From Bacillus vallismortis (lineage in GTDB: Bacteria; Bacillota; Bacilli; Bacillales; Bacillaceae): a stretch of 64,000 bases of DNA. The DNA lies in the NCBI RefSeq assembly GCF_004116955.1, contig NZ_CP026362.1, positions 3,942,001 through 4,006,000 of the forward strand, in the 5' to 3' direction. Below are positions 8,761-17,791 of this stretch, in pieces. Position numbers and translations under genes: made by a program. Within the stretch, counting starts at the first letter, position 1; the number at the start of each line of letters is the position of its first letter. The notes under the pieces are model-generated. The model was given only the letters and a program-made list of their open reading frames with translations, ran no database searches and had not been told where the DNA came from.

Positions 8761-9477
8761 ATGAATATTCTCTCTGTTCGACCATCTGATAGTGATCTTC
8801 TGTCCAGCGATCTCTTTGAATTGCTGGAATCGATCAGTACGAAAAGAAAAATGGAAAAACACACGTATTTGTTTCGAGAAGGAATGGATGCAGAAGAACT
8901 GTATCTGCTTCAATCAGGACTCATTGAAATCGGCAAACTGACATCTGACGGAAAAGATCTGACCCTTAGAATTTGCCAAAGAAATGATATTGTCGGGGAA
9001 TTAACACTTTTCACTGAAGAACCGAGATATATGCTCAGTGCAAAGGTGCTAGAGGATGGCGAGGTGCTCGTCATTAATAAAAACAAGCTGGAAAAGGAAC
9101 TCATTCAAAACGGTGCTCTGACATTTGAATTTATGAAATGGATGAGCACCCATCTCCGGAAAATTCAGTCTAAGATCAGGGATCTGCTTCTTCACGGCAA
9201 AAAGGGGGCGCTCTACTCCACCCTTATCCGCTTATCAAACAGCTACGGGGTGGAACGAAGCGACGGCATTCTGATTAACATCGCGCTGACAAATCAGGAT
9301 TTGGCAAAGTTTTGCGCGGCGGCAAGGGAAAGCGTCAACCGTATGCTGGGAGACCTCCGCAAACAAGGGGTGATTTCGATAGACGAATCCGGAAAAATTA
9401 TTTTGCACAAGCGGGACTATTTACGATGTGAAATTGAGTGTGAAAATTGTCCGCTGGAGATTTGCAATATTGATTGA
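8761..9477 (+). CDS. fnr: Fnr, oxygen-sensing Crp/Fnr-family regulator
   Basis: 238 residues. A cyclic-nucleotide-binding-like beta-roll (residues ~15-130), dimerisation helix (~130-165) and winged HTH (TNQDLAKFCAAARESVNRML) are followed by a C-terminal cysteine tail CEIECENCPLEIC. In B. subtilis Fnr, Cys227, Cys230 and Cys235 plus an Asp hold a 4Fe-4S cluster; all three Cys are present here. Without oxygen it activates narGHJI, narK-fnr, arfM and ywiC. ATG 8761 is chosen over 8701 because of the GAGGTGAGC site and the family length. It is autoregulated through the narK promoter. Confidence 0.96.
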   Translation: MNILSVRPSDSDLLSSDLFELLESISTKRKMEKHTYLFREGMDAEELYLLQSGLIEIGKLTSDGKDLTLRICQRNDIVGELTLFTEEPRYMLSAKVLEDGEVLVINKNKLEKELIQNGALTFEFMKWMSTHLRKIQSKIRDLLLHGKKGALYSTLIRLSNSYGVERSDGILINIALTNQDLAKFCAAARESVNRMLGDLRKQGVISIDESGKIILHKRDYLRCEIECENCPLEICNID

Positions 9478-9510
9478 AAAACCAAGGGCCGCCGGCGGTC
9501 CTTGGTTTTT
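9477..9510 (+). terminator. Bidirectional terminator between fnr and ywiC
   Basis: A near-perfect 17-bp inverted repeat, starting AAAAACCAAGG and ending CCTTGGTTTTT, serves both converging genes. A and T tracts flank both arms. Confidence 0.9.
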
Positions 9511-10229
9511 TATCTTGTGATTGCTAGGCACATGGCGGCAAAAAAGAAGCAGGCATTCACCATTTCCAGAATGCCGATCGTTTTCACGGGCCAATCTCTT
9601 CCGTAAAAAAACCAAGCCCGCAAACTGCTTGGGATAAAAGCAAGAAATGCCCATCCGGCTCCGAGAAGAGCGGATAAAAAGGGGAGCAGCAAGTGGTATC
9701 CCCATGACCAGTATGCAAAAGTGCTGTTTTTTCTCTCCCGGATCACCGACTTTACATAAAAGGAACTCCCGATAAAAAATATAGCAGATTGCAAGAATAT
9801 AAACCAAGCCCTGCCGTCAAGGATTCCTGTCCCAAGCCAGCAGCTCGCAAGCCCCCCTGAGCAAAAGAACAAGACACCCGCAATATCATTCACTAATGCT
9901 CGTTCGTTTTTACGGCGGGCATAGCACACATGGATGAGAAAAAGCGGCAATAACGAAATGCCAATCCAGATGAGTGCCGGTTTATGAAAAATGGAGATCA
10001 TCAAAAAGCAGCAGGCCGAAACACCGTAGTAACATATCCACTTTTGGTAAAGTTTGATCTGCTTCTTCTTCAAGGCGAGGGTGACGGGATAGACCGTCAA
10101 ATAAAGGAAAAGCCACCCTAGGAAGAGCGGAATATGCCAGAAAACGGGACCGCCCTTGACCATCCCGAGTGAAAATGGAATCAGAAGCATGGCCCACGCG
10201 CCGTGCTGTTTTGGAATCATCGTCTTCAT
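9510..10229 (-). CDS. ywiC: YwiC, YwiC-like integral membrane protein
   Basis: 239 residues with about 7-8 hydrophobic segments, so a cytoplasmic-membrane protein. The N-terminus KQHGAWAMLLIPFSLGM holds the KQHGAW motif typical of the YwiC-like family. In B. subtilis, transcription is induced by Fnr under anaerobic conditions, but the biochemical role is unknown. ATG 10229 has the site AGGAGGATTT. Upstream, a TATAAT -10 and a degenerate Fnr box at the -41.5 spacing support anaerobic control here too. It diverges from arfM and ends in the shared terminator with fnr. Confidence 0.9.
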   Translation of the reverse strand: MKTMIPKQHGAWAMLLIPFSLGMVKGGPVFWHIPLFLGWLFLYLTVYPVTLALKKKQIKLYQKWICYYGVSACCFLMISIFHKPALIWIGISLLPLFLIHVCYARRKNERALVNDIAGVLFFCSGGLASCWLGTGILDGRAWFIFLQSAIFFIGSSFYVKSVIRERKNSTFAYWSWGYHLLLPFLSALLGAGWAFLAFIPSSLRAWFFYGRDWPVKTIGILEMVNACFFFAAMCLAITR

Positions 10230-10244
10230 CGAAATCCTCCTTTT

Positions 10245-10349
10245 TTATTTAATTATAAATAGAGACAGTCTTTCGATTAGTGACATTCATCATACAGGCT
10301 GTGAAATACATCACTGCTGTACAGGCTTAATCGGGCTACACTAAAGCTA
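10245..10349. promoter_or_regulatory. Divergent Fnr-type promoters for ywiC (minus) and arfM (plus)
   Basis: For arfM, the box TGTGAAATACATCACT is at 10300-10315, -10 TACACT at 10337-10342, start near 10349, centre -41.5. For ywiC, the minus strand has -10 TATAAT (10257-10252), start near 10245 and a weaker palindrome TATGATGAATGTCACT (10294-10279), also centred at -41.5. The two centres are 21 bp apart, about two helical turns. Confidence 0.75.
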
Positions 10350-10372
10350 TCCTTAGCACAGGAGGCTTTCCT

Positions 10373-10849
10373 ATGAATCAGTGTGACTATTTATTATTTC
10401 TGAAACAACTTCCTATGTTTAATGGAGTGCCTGTGTCCATTGTTGAAACCTTGCTGAAAAACGGGACGTTGATTAGCGGCTCATCTGATCAGTCTTCATC
10501 CTTTCTTCATTGTCAATCCGTTTATGTCGTATTAAAAGGCAGTGTCCGTTTGATGGACAGCAGGCTCCCGGAAGGATCGAAAACCGTTGCGCTGTGGGAA
10601 AAAGGCGATGTGTTTCCGGTTGATGAAAAAGGAGGGCTGTACTTATCGCCTTTTATCTCAGTCAATGTCTCTTCAGACGTTCTTATTCTCAATATCCCTT
10701 ATTACATATTTAAAAAAATGATGTCTTACCATCCGCAGCTGCAAATGAACTTTTTGGCCATGCTACAGCAAAATGTTTTTTGTTCCTATCAATTATTTTT
10801 GCGTTATCTGCACACATCACAGGATGAAAACGCCAAACCCGGTTCTTAA
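10373..10849 (+). CDS. arfM: ArfM, anaerobic respiration and fermentation modulator
   Basis: 158 residues. It resembles the cyclic-nucleotide-binding beta-roll of Crp/Fnr proteins (SVYVVLKGSVRLMDS, VALWEKGDVFPVDE), but ends before any DNA-binding helix-turn-helix. In B. subtilis ArfM is needed for full anaerobic expression of fermentative and respiratory genes and is itself activated by Fnr. The site AGGAGG precedes ATG 10373. The last four codons and stop (KPGS-stop) lie inside a 23-base hairpin sequence repeated again at 11037, so the gene end adjoins an inserted element. Confidence 0.9.
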   Translation: MNQCDYLLFLKQLPMFNGVPVSIVETLLKNGTLISGSSDQSSSFLHCQSVYVVLKGSVRLMDSRLPEGSKTVALWEKGDVFPVDEKGGLYLSPFISVNVSSDVLILNIPYYIFKKMMSYHPQLQMNFLAMLQQNVFCSYQLFLRYLHTSQDENAKPGS

Positions 10850-11059
10850 AAAGAACCGGTCAGCGTGTCGACAAACCCTCGCATTCGTTGTCAGGCCTGC
10901 GCGTCGGTGCTCACGAATATCTACATTCGCTGTGCTCCGATGCTCGCCCTTCCTAGACTTCAAGGGTTTTCAATCACGCTGAAAAGATGACAAAGTCATA
11001 AAACGAAAACCGTTTTATGACTTTGTCAACAATCTGCCCGGTTCTTAAAAAGAACCGGT
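10838..11059 (+). repeat. Structured intergenic repeat element flanked by a duplicated 23-base hairpin
   Basis: An identical 23-base palindromic sequence (CCGGTTCTT / AAGAACCGG arms) occurs at 10838-10860 and 11037-11059. Between them are 176 bases with two dyads. The first has outer arms CAGCGTG...CACGCTG and inner arms AAACCCT...AGGGTTT (10861-10981). The second has perfect 17-bp arms beginning GACAAAGTCATAAAACG (10989-11027). No open frame of note is present. It resembles the dispersed ~190-bp intergenic elements of Bacillus genomes. Only the distal hairpin copy has a T tract. Insertion beside the arfM terminator with duplication of the hairpin is the likely history. Confidence 0.75.
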
Positions 11060-11066
11060 TTTTTTG
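11039..11066 (+). terminator. Distal copy of the arfM terminator
   Basis: CGGTTCTT and AAGAACCG arms close on a short A-rich loop, followed by seven T's. The proximal copy at the arfM stop lacks the T tract, so this distal copy should do the terminating. Confidence 0.8.
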
Positions 11067-11183
11067 ATCTTTGAATGAAAGGCGGTTCATGACTCAGGTC
11101 CTGCCTGAACGCCGCCGTCATCACGTCCTGTGAAAGTCTGTTCCTTCTTCTCAATGTGAACATTTTGTGAAAAAAACAAAGTG

Positions 11184-11233
11184 TGTGACATAGTTCACAA
11201 GGAAACACGCTTTCTCTGTTTATAGTGAACTTA
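11184..11233 (+). promoter_or_regulatory. Fnr-dependent promoter of narGHJI
   Basis: A perfect Fnr palindrome TGTGACATAGTTCACA lies at 11184-11199. A -10 TATAGT lies at 11221-11226, so the start is near 11233 and the box is centred at -41.5. Confidence 0.92.
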
Positions 11234-11264
11234 GCATTACCTGACTCGGAAGGAGTGAACGCTC

Positions 11265-14200
11265 ATGAAGAAAAAGAAAATGAGTCCGTTGTTTAGGAGA
11301 TTAAACTATTTCTCTCCTATCGAACACCATTCAAATCAACATAGCCAAACGACCCGCGAAGATCGCGATTGGGAGAATGTATACAGAAACAGATGGCAGT
11401 ACGACAAAGTCGTCCGCTCCACCCACGGCGTCAACTGTACGGGGTCCTGCAGCTGGAATATTTATGTGAAAAATGGAATTGTCACATGGGAAGGACAAAA
11501 CTTGAATTATCCATCAACAAGCCCTGATATGCCTGATTTCGAACCGAGAGGCTGTCCGCGAGGGGCCAGTTTTTCTTGGTATATTTACAGCCCGCTTCGT
11601 GTGAAATATCCATACGTGCGCGGTGTGCTGATCAATTTGTGGCGGGAAGCACTGCAGGCCCATCAAAATCCATTGGATGCTTGGAAATCGATCGTTGAAA
11701 ATCCTGAAAAAGCAAAGTCCTATAAACAGGCAAGAGGGAAGGGCGGTTTTGTGCGCGCTGAATGGCCGGAGGTGCTGAAGCTGATTTCAGCCTCTCTGCT
11801 CTATACCGTCATGAAATACGGGCCTGACCGGAATGTCGGTTTTTCTCCGATTCCGGCCATGTCCATGATCAGCCATGCCTCAGGCTCCCGGTTTATGTCT
11901 TTAATCGGCGGACCGATGCTCAGTTTTTATGACTGGTATGCGGATCTTCCTCCGGCGTCCCCGCAAATCTGGGGTGACCAGACGGACGTTCCGGAAAGCA
12001 GTGATTGGTACAACTCAGGCTATATCATGACATGGGGCTCCAACGTTCCGTTAACAAGAACGCCTGACGCGCATTTTTTGGCTGAGGCCCGTTATAAAGG
12101 CGCTAAGGTTATTTCGATCAGTCCGGATTTTGCGGAATCCTCAAAGTTCGCGGATGACTGGCTGAGTATCCGCCAAGGGACTGACGGAGCGCTTGCGATG
12201 GCTATGGGCCACGTCATTTTGCAGGAATTTTACGTGAACCAAGAGACGGAACGTTTCATTGACTATGCGAAGCAATACACAGATTTTCCGTTCTTCGTCA
12301 CCCTGTCGAAAGAAAATGGCGTATACACAGCGGGGCGGTTTCTGCATGCGAAGGACATTGGCCGGAAGACAAAGCATGATCAGTGGAAGCCTGCGGTCTG
12401 GAATGAGAAGACAAACGCATTTGCCATACCGCAAGGGACAATGGGCTCCCGCTGGGACGGGCAGCAGAAATGGAACCTGCACATGGTCGATGAAGAAACC
12501 GGGGAACCGATAGAACCCCGTCTCTCTGTACTCGGAATAGAGGACGAAATCGGCACGGTGCGCATCCCTTATTTTTCAAATGACGGCAACAAAGTGCTTG
12601 AGCGGGATTTGCCGATTAAAAAACTGGATCTGAACGGCGAAGAGGTTTGTATCACGACCGTATTTGACTTAATATTGGCCAACTACGGCGTAAACCGGGG
12701 CATCGGCGATCAATCAGCTGCCTCTTATGATGATCCTGAGCCGTTTACACCTGGATGGCAGGAACAGATGACAGGAATCAAAAAAGAAGCCGTCATTAAG
12801 ATAGCCAGAGAGTTTGCCCAAAATGCGATCGATACAGACGGCCGTTCCATGATTATCGTAGGGGCGGGGATCAACCACTGGTTCAACTCCGACACGATTT
12901 ACCGGGCGGTGTTAAATCTTGTTTTGCTGGTAGGCGCCCAAGGTGTAAACGGAGGCGGATGGGCCCATTATGTAGGGCAGGAAAAGCTCCGTCCCGCTGA
13001 AGGGTGGCAGACGATTGCCAACGCAAAAGACTGGGAGGGCGTGCCCAAGCTGCAAAACGGCACCTCGTTTTTCTACTTTGCGACAGATCAGTGGCGATAT
13101 GAGGACCAGCCGATCAGTGACTTGGCTTCACCGATCGCTGCGTCATCCCGCTATAAGCATCACGCCGATTACAATGTGCTGGCAGCGCGTTTAGGGTGGC
13201 TTCCGTCTTACCCGACATTCAATCAAAACGGTATTGACCTTTACAAGGAAGCTGAACAAGCGGGGGCAGTAACACCTGAAGAAGTTGGGGCGTACGTGGC
13301 CTCACAGCTTCAAGAGAAAAAGCTGAAATTCGCGATTGAAGATCCCGACAATGAAGTGAATTTCCCAAGAAATCTCTTCGTATGGCGGGCAAATCTGATC
13401 TCCAGCTCAGGAAAAGGGCATGAGTATTTTCTCAAGCATTTGCTGGGAACGACGAATGGCTTGATGAATGACGACAGCGACAGCATCCGCCCCGAAGAAA
13501 TCAAATGGCGGGAGCAAGCGCCGGAAGGAAAGCTCGACTTGTTAATCAATCTTGATTTTCGAATGGCTGGTACGGCACTCTATTCTGATATCGTGCTGCC
13601 GGCGGCGACATGGTATGAAAAACACGATCTCAGCAGCACAGATATGCATCCGTTTATTCATCCTTTCGCTCCGGCGATCTCGGCTCCGTGGGAATCGAAG
13701 TCAGACTGGGATATTTTCAAAGCCCTGTCGAAAGCCGTTTCCGATCTGGCAGAAGAAGTCGATATGGAGCCTGTGAAAGAAGTAGTCGCGACGCCGCTTC
13801 TTCATGACACCGCGCAGGAATTGGCTCAGCCGTTAGGCAAAATCAATGACTGGAGCAAGGGCGAATGTGAAGCCATTCCGGGAAAAACGATGCCGAACAT
13901 CCATGTCGTTGAACGGGATTACAAGCACATTTTTCATAAAATGACCGCGCTCGGATCTCACGCCGGATTAAAACCGAGCGGAACAAAAGGGATGAGCTGG
14001 TCGATAGCTGATGAATATGAATCACTCAAAAAGAGACTGGGAGACATCTCAACGGACAGTGTCGCCAAGGGATGTCCAAATATAAGTGAAGCGAAGCAGG
14101 CGGCAGAAGCGATTTTAACCCTATCGTCCACTTCAAATGGAAAAGTCGCCGTGAAAGCATGGGAATCGCTTGAAAAGATCACAAACCTGAAGCTAAAAGA

Positions 14201-14951
14201 CCTGGCGGAAGAACGAGAGGAAGAATGCTTTACGTTCGAACAAATTACAGCCCAGCCGAAAACGGTCATCACCTCTCCGGCATTTACCGGCTCGGAAAAA
14301 GGCGGACGCAGGTACTCGCCGTTTACGACGAACGTAGAAAAATTAATCCCGTGGCGAACCCTGACCGGAAGGCAATCTTATTATGTCGATCATGAACTGA
14401 TGATGGAATTCGGTGAAACGATGGCGACATTTAAACCGATCCTCCAGCACCGTCCGTTTCTGAGCAAGCGGCCTGATCAAGAGGGAAAAGAAATCGTCCT
14501 CAATTATTTGACACCGCATAATAAATGGTCCGTCCACAGCATGTATTTTGATTCTTTGCCGATGCTTACCCTGTTCCGCGGCGGGCCGACCGTGTGGATG
14601 AATAAAGATGATGCAGAGGACACGGATATCAAAGACAACGATTGGATTGAATGTTTTAACCGAAATGGTGTTGTCGTCGCGAGAGCGGTTTTGTCTCACC
14701 GGATTCCTAAAGGTATGGCGTTTATGCATCATGCCCAGGATCGCCACATCAACGTGCCCGGCACGAAGCTGACGAATAACCGCGGAGGCACCCATAACAG
14801 TCCGACAAGGATACATGTCAAGCCGACACAGATGATCGGGGGCTATGCCCAGCTCAGCTACGGCTTTAACTACTACGGTCCAACGGGGAATCAGCGCGAC
14901 CTGAACGTCGTCATCCGTAAGCTGAAGGAGGTCGATTGGCTTGAAGATTAA
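11265..14951 (+). CDS. narG: Respiratory nitrate reductase alpha subunit NarG
   Basis: 1228 residues, as in B. subtilis. It is the molybdenum bis-MGD catalytic subunit that reduces nitrate to nitrite on the cytoplasmic face of the membrane. The N-terminal THGVNCTGSCSW holds the His/Cys ligands of the FS0 4Fe-4S cluster. No Tat signal is visible beyond the short basic start MKKKKMSPLFRRLNYF, usual for NarG. C-terminal dinucleotide-binding sequences include TPHNKWSVHSMY and TNNRGGTHNSPTR. The site GGAAGGAGTG precedes ATG 11265. It overlaps narH by 11 bases and is the first gene of narGHJI. Confidence 0.97.
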   Translation: MKKKKMSPLFRRLNYFSPIEHHSNQHSQTTREDRDWENVYRNRWQYDKVVRSTHGVNCTGSCSWNIYVKNGIVTWEGQNLNYPSTSPDMPDFEPRGCPRGASFSWYIYSPLRVKYPYVRGVLINLWREALQAHQNPLDAWKSIVENPEKAKSYKQARGKGGFVRAEWPEVLKLISASLLYTVMKYGPDRNVGFSPIPAMSMISHASGSRFMSLIGGPMLSFYDWYADLPPASPQIWGDQTDVPESSDWYNSGYIMTWGSNVPLTRTPDAHFLAEARYKGAKVISISPDFAESSKFADDWLSIRQGTDGALAMAMGHVILQEFYVNQETERFIDYAKQYTDFPFFVTLSKENGVYTAGRFLHAKDIGRKTKHDQWKPAVWNEKTNAFAIPQGTMGSRWDGQQKWNLHMVDEETGEPIEPRLSVLGIEDEIGTVRIPYFSNDGNKVLERDLPIKKLDLNGEEVCITTVFDLILANYGVNRGIGDQSAASYDDPEPFTPGWQEQMTGIKKEAVIKIAREFAQNAIDTDGRSMIIVGAGINHWFNSDTIYRAVLNLVLLVGAQGVNGGGWAHYVGQEKLRPAEGWQTIANAKDWEGVPKLQNGTSFFYFATDQWRYEDQPISDLASPIAASSRYKHHADYNVLAARLGWLPSYPTFNQNGIDLYKEAEQAGAVTPEEVGAYVASQLQEKKLKFAIEDPDNEVNFPRNLFVWRANLISSSGKGHEYFLKHLLGTTNGLMNDDSDSIRPEEIKWREQAPEGKLDLLINLDFRMAGTALYSDIVLPAATWYEKHDLSSTDMHPFIHPFAPAISAPWESKSDWDIFKALSKAVSDLAEEVDMEPVKEVVATPLLHDTAQELAQPLGKINDWSKGECEAIPGKTMPNIHVVERDYKHIFHKMTALGSHAGLKPSGTKGMSWSIADEYESLKKRLGDISTDSVAKGCPNISEAKQAAEAILTLSSTSNGKVAVKAWESLEKITNLKLKDLAEEREEECFTFEQITAQPKTVITSPAFTGSEKGGRRYSPFTTNVEKLIPWRTLTGRQSYYVDHELMMEFGETMATFKPILQHRPFLSKRPDQEGKEIVLNYLTPHNKWSVHSMYFDSLPMLTLFRGGPTVWMNKDDAEDTDIKDNDWIECFNRNGVVVARAVLSHRIPKGMAFMHHAQDRHINVPGTKLTNNRGGTHNSPTRIHVKPTQMIGGYAQLSYGFNYYGPTGNQRDLNVVIRKLKEVDWLED

Positions 14952-16404
14952 AGCGCAAATCGGAATGGTCATGAACTTGGATAAATGCATCGGCTGTCAC
15001 ACGTGCAGCGTCACCTGCAAAAACACGTGGACAAACCGTGCCGGTGCGGAATATATGTACTTCAATAATGTAGAAACAAAACCGGGCATCGGCTACCCGA
15101 AGCACTGGGAGGACCAGGACAAATATAAGGGCGGCTGGACATTGAAAAAAGGAAAGCTCGAGCTGAAATCCGGGCCGAAAACAAATCGGCTCGCAGGCCT
15201 TTTCTATAACCCGAATCAGCCGTCAATTGATGATTACTATGAACCTTGGAACTATGATTATGAAACATTAACGAACAGCCCGCAGAAAAAACACCAGCCA
15301 GTGGCGCGCCCGAAATCGTCCTTGACAGGGGATTTTATGAATATCGAATGGGGGCCGAACTGGGAGGATGACCTTGCAGGCGGCCACATTACAGGGCTTG
15401 AAGACCCAAACGTGCAAAAGATGGAGGAATCGATCAAAACAGAATTCGATGAGGTCTTTATGATGTATCTGCCGCGTATTTGCGAGCACTGCATCAACCC
15501 GGCGTGCGTGTCCTCTTGTCCATCGGGGGCCATGTACAAACGCGAGGAAGACGGCATTGTGCTTGTGGATCAAAACGCATGCCGTTCATGGAGATATTGT
15601 GTTTCATCCTGCCCTTATAAAAAGGTTTATTTTAACTGGCAAACGAACAAAGCGGAAAAATGCACCCTCTGCTTTCCGCGCTTGGAGGCGGGGCTGCCGA
15701 CCATCTGCTCCGAGACGTGTGTAGGCAGAATCCGCTACCTCGGCGTCATGCTGTACGACGCAGACAAAGTGGAGGAAGCGGCATCTGTTGAAAATGAAAA
15801 GGATCTCTACCATTCCCAATTGGATGTTTTTCTTGATTCGAATGACCCTGAAGTTGCCAAACTGGCAAAAGAACAAGGCATCCCGGCTGAATGGATAGAG
15901 GCCGCGCAGCAATCGCCGATCTATAAAATGATCATCGACTGGAAGATTGCGCTGCCGCTTCACCCTGAGTACCGGACGCTGCCGATGGTTTGGTACATTC
16001 CGCCGCTGAGCCCGATTATGAATCTCTTTGAAGGAAAAGGCAGCCAGCAAACGGCGGAAGATATTTTTCCGGCTATCGACCAAATGAGAATTCCGATTGA
16101 CTATTTGGCACAGCTATTAACGGCCGGTGATACGGATCATATTCGGTCAACATTAAAGAAAATGTCTGTCATGCGCCAGTATATGAGAGCGGTCCAGACG
16201 AATAAAACCGTCGACCAGGCACTGATCTCCAGTGTCGGCTTAACAGAACAGCAAATCGAAGACATGTATCGGCTGCTTGCCATCGCCAAATATGATGACC
16301 GCTTTGTGATTCCGAGCAGCCACCGGGAAGAAGTGTCCGATTTATATGCTGAACAGGGGAGCTGCGGCTTATCATTTTCAGGCGGTCCCGGTTCTTGTTT
16401 CTAA
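14941..16404 (+). CDS. narH: Nitrate reductase beta subunit NarH
   Basis: 487 residues. It is an iron-sulfur electron-transfer subunit between NarI heme and NarG. Cysteine groups are CIGCHTCSVTC near the N-terminus, then CEHCINPACVSSCP, CRSWRYCVSSCP and CTLCFPRLEAGLPTIC. The Trp in CRSWRYC replaces a Cys, as expected for the single 3Fe-4S cluster of NarH. The start is TTG 14941, preceded by AAGGAGG, and lies inside the end of narG, so translation is coupled. The C-terminus after ~360 is the usual NarH-specific region, ending in a Gly-rich tail. Confidence 0.97.
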   Translation: MKIKAQIGMVMNLDKCIGCHTCSVTCKNTWTNRAGAEYMYFNNVETKPGIGYPKHWEDQDKYKGGWTLKKGKLELKSGPKTNRLAGLFYNPNQPSIDDYYEPWNYDYETLTNSPQKKHQPVARPKSSLTGDFMNIEWGPNWEDDLAGGHITGLEDPNVQKMEESIKTEFDEVFMMYLPRICEHCINPACVSSCPSGAMYKREEDGIVLVDQNACRSWRYCVSSCPYKKVYFNWQTNKAEKCTLCFPRLEAGLPTICSETCVGRIRYLGVMLYDADKVEEAASVENEKDLYHSQLDVFLDSNDPEVAKLAKEQGIPAEWIEAAQQSPIYKMIIDWKIALPLHPEYRTLPMVWYIPPLSPIMNLFEGKGSQQTAEDIFPAIDQMRIPIDYLAQLLTAGDTDHIRSTLKKMSVMRQYMRAVQTNKTVDQALISSVGLTEQQIEDMYRLLAIAKYDDRFVIPSSHREEVSDLYAEQGSCGLSFSGGPGSCF

Positions 16405-16429
16405 TTTTTGATAAACGAGGTGTAACAAG

Positions 16430-16984
16430 ATGAACACCACAGACAGGCAAATCACGTTCTCTGCTCTTTCCGCTCTTCTTTCCTATCCGGATGAGGAGTG
16501 GAGAGCCGAGCTTCCCGATTGGAAGGCTCTTATCTATGAAATCAGCAACCGGCACATCCGGGAGAAGCTGCTGCGCTTTTTCGAGGCGTCTGCGAACTTT
16601 ACTCAAGAAGCGCTGATTGAACACTATGTCTATACATTCGACTTCGGGAAAAAAACGAATATGTACGTCACTTATTTCAACTCAGGCGAGCAAAGGGAAC
16701 GCGGGATTGAATTGCTGCATTTAAAAAACACCTACCAGCAATCCGGTTTCATGCCGACAGACAAAGAGTTGCCTGATTATCTTCCGCTTATGCTGGAATT
16801 TGCCGCGGTTGCGGAGATCGAAGCTGTGAATAGCGTATTTGAAACCTATTTGTCCAATGTGAGGGAGCTGGCATCCCGCCTCGAAAAAAATGACAGTATC
16901 TATGCGGAGTTGCTGCACGTGCTGCTGGCCGCGCTGGAAAATATCGGCTTGCGTGAAAGCGTTGAAGGGGCTGTTCAGCCATGA
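16430..16984 (+). CDS. narJ: NarJ, nitrate reductase maturation chaperone
   Basis: 184 residues, all-helical, cytoplasmic, of the NarJ/TorD chaperone family. NarJ binds apo-NarG until the molybdenum cofactor and FS0 cluster are inserted, and is not part of the final enzyme. Family signs include LLSYPDEEW near the start and TYVFDFGKKTN-like YTFDFGKKTNMYVTYF at ~65-80. The site CGAGGTG precedes ATG 16430. It overlaps narI by four bases (ATGA). Confidence 0.95.
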   Translation: MNTTDRQITFSALSALLSYPDEEWRAELPDWKALIYEISNRHIREKLLRFFEASANFTQEALIEHYVYTFDFGKKTNMYVTYFNSGEQRERGIELLHLKNTYQQSGFMPTDKELPDYLPLMLEFAAVAEIEAVNSVFETYLSNVRELASRLEKNDSIYAELLHVLLAALENIGLRESVEGAVQP

Positions 16985-17652
16985 GTGGGCAGATCCTGTG
17001 GGGCGTGATGCCATACATTGTCATGACGATCTTCATCGGCGGCCATATTTACCGCTATCAGCATGACCAATTTGGCTGGAACGCGAAATCAAGCGAGCTA
17101 TTAGAAAAGAAAAAACTTGCGGCGGGCAGCACCCTTTTTCACTGGGGCATGCTGTGCGTGATCGGCGGCCATGTCATGGGCATTCTGATCCCGGAAGCCG
17201 TGTATTCTTCCCTTGGCATTTCAGAGCATATGTATCACAAAATGGCGATTGGCGCGGGCCTGCCGGCGGGGATTGCGGCTTGTATCGGACTTTTCATCCT
17301 GACGTACAGAAGGCTGTTTGACAAAAGAATCCGCAAAACCAGCACGCCATCGGATATTCTTACGCTGATTCTGCTGCTGTTTATGATGCTGTCGGGCCTT
17401 GCCGCCACATTTCTCAACATTGATTCAAAAGGATTTGATTACCGGACAACAGTAGGGCCGTGGTCCAGGGAGATCTTTTTGTTCAGGCCTGACGCCTCTT
17501 TGATGGAGAATGTCCCGCTATGGTTTAAGCTTCATATCATCATAGGTTACGTCGTTTTTATCCTCTGGCCGTTTACAAGATTGGTACACGTGTTCAGTCT
17601 GCCGCTCAAATATCTGACACGAAGCTATGTCGTGTATCGGAAACGCTCGTGA
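16981..17652 (+). CDS. narI: Nitrate reductase gamma subunit NarI (cytochrome b)
   Basis: 223 residues with five membrane segments. It carries two b hemes that oxidise menaquinol and pass electrons to NarH. Likely heme histidines are in GGHIYRYQHD (start), LFHWGMLCVIGGHVMG (~55-70), and LHIIIGYVVF...RLVHVFS near the C-terminus. It ends in a basic tail. It is the last gene of narGHJI, and a strong terminator overlaps its stop. Confidence 0.96.
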   Translation: MSGQILWGVMPYIVMTIFIGGHIYRYQHDQFGWNAKSSELLEKKKLAAGSTLFHWGMLCVIGGHVMGILIPEAVYSSLGISEHMYHKMAIGAGLPAGIAACIGLFILTYRRLFDKRIRKTSTPSDILTLILLLFMMLSGLAATFLNIDSKGFDYRTTVGPWSREIFLFRPDASLMENVPLWFKLHIIIGYVVFILWPFTRLVHVFSLPLKYLTRSYVVYRKRS

Positions 17653-17685
17653 AAATCCCCCTTGGCAAGAGGGGGATTTTTTATC
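17652..17685 (+). terminator. narGHJI terminator
   Basis: AAAATCCCCCT pairs perfectly with AGGGGGATTTT around TGGCAAG, followed by T's. Confidence 0.92.
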
Positions 17686-17791
17686 AAATTAATATGATGG
17701 AGATATGATCTGCCAAGGCAATGGCTGGGCTGCCGGGTATCCTGTTATGTTTGTATGTGGAAAACACATCATCTAACAAGGAGAGTGAAGA

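Noticed and set aside
10773..10982. A 69-codon frame overlapping the arfM end and the repeat element
   Set aside because: It runs into the palindromic repeat and has no start signal; the element appears non-coding.
14343..14990. A 215-codon frame antisense to the narG end
   Set aside because: Shadow of narG, spanning the narG-narH overlap without its own signals.
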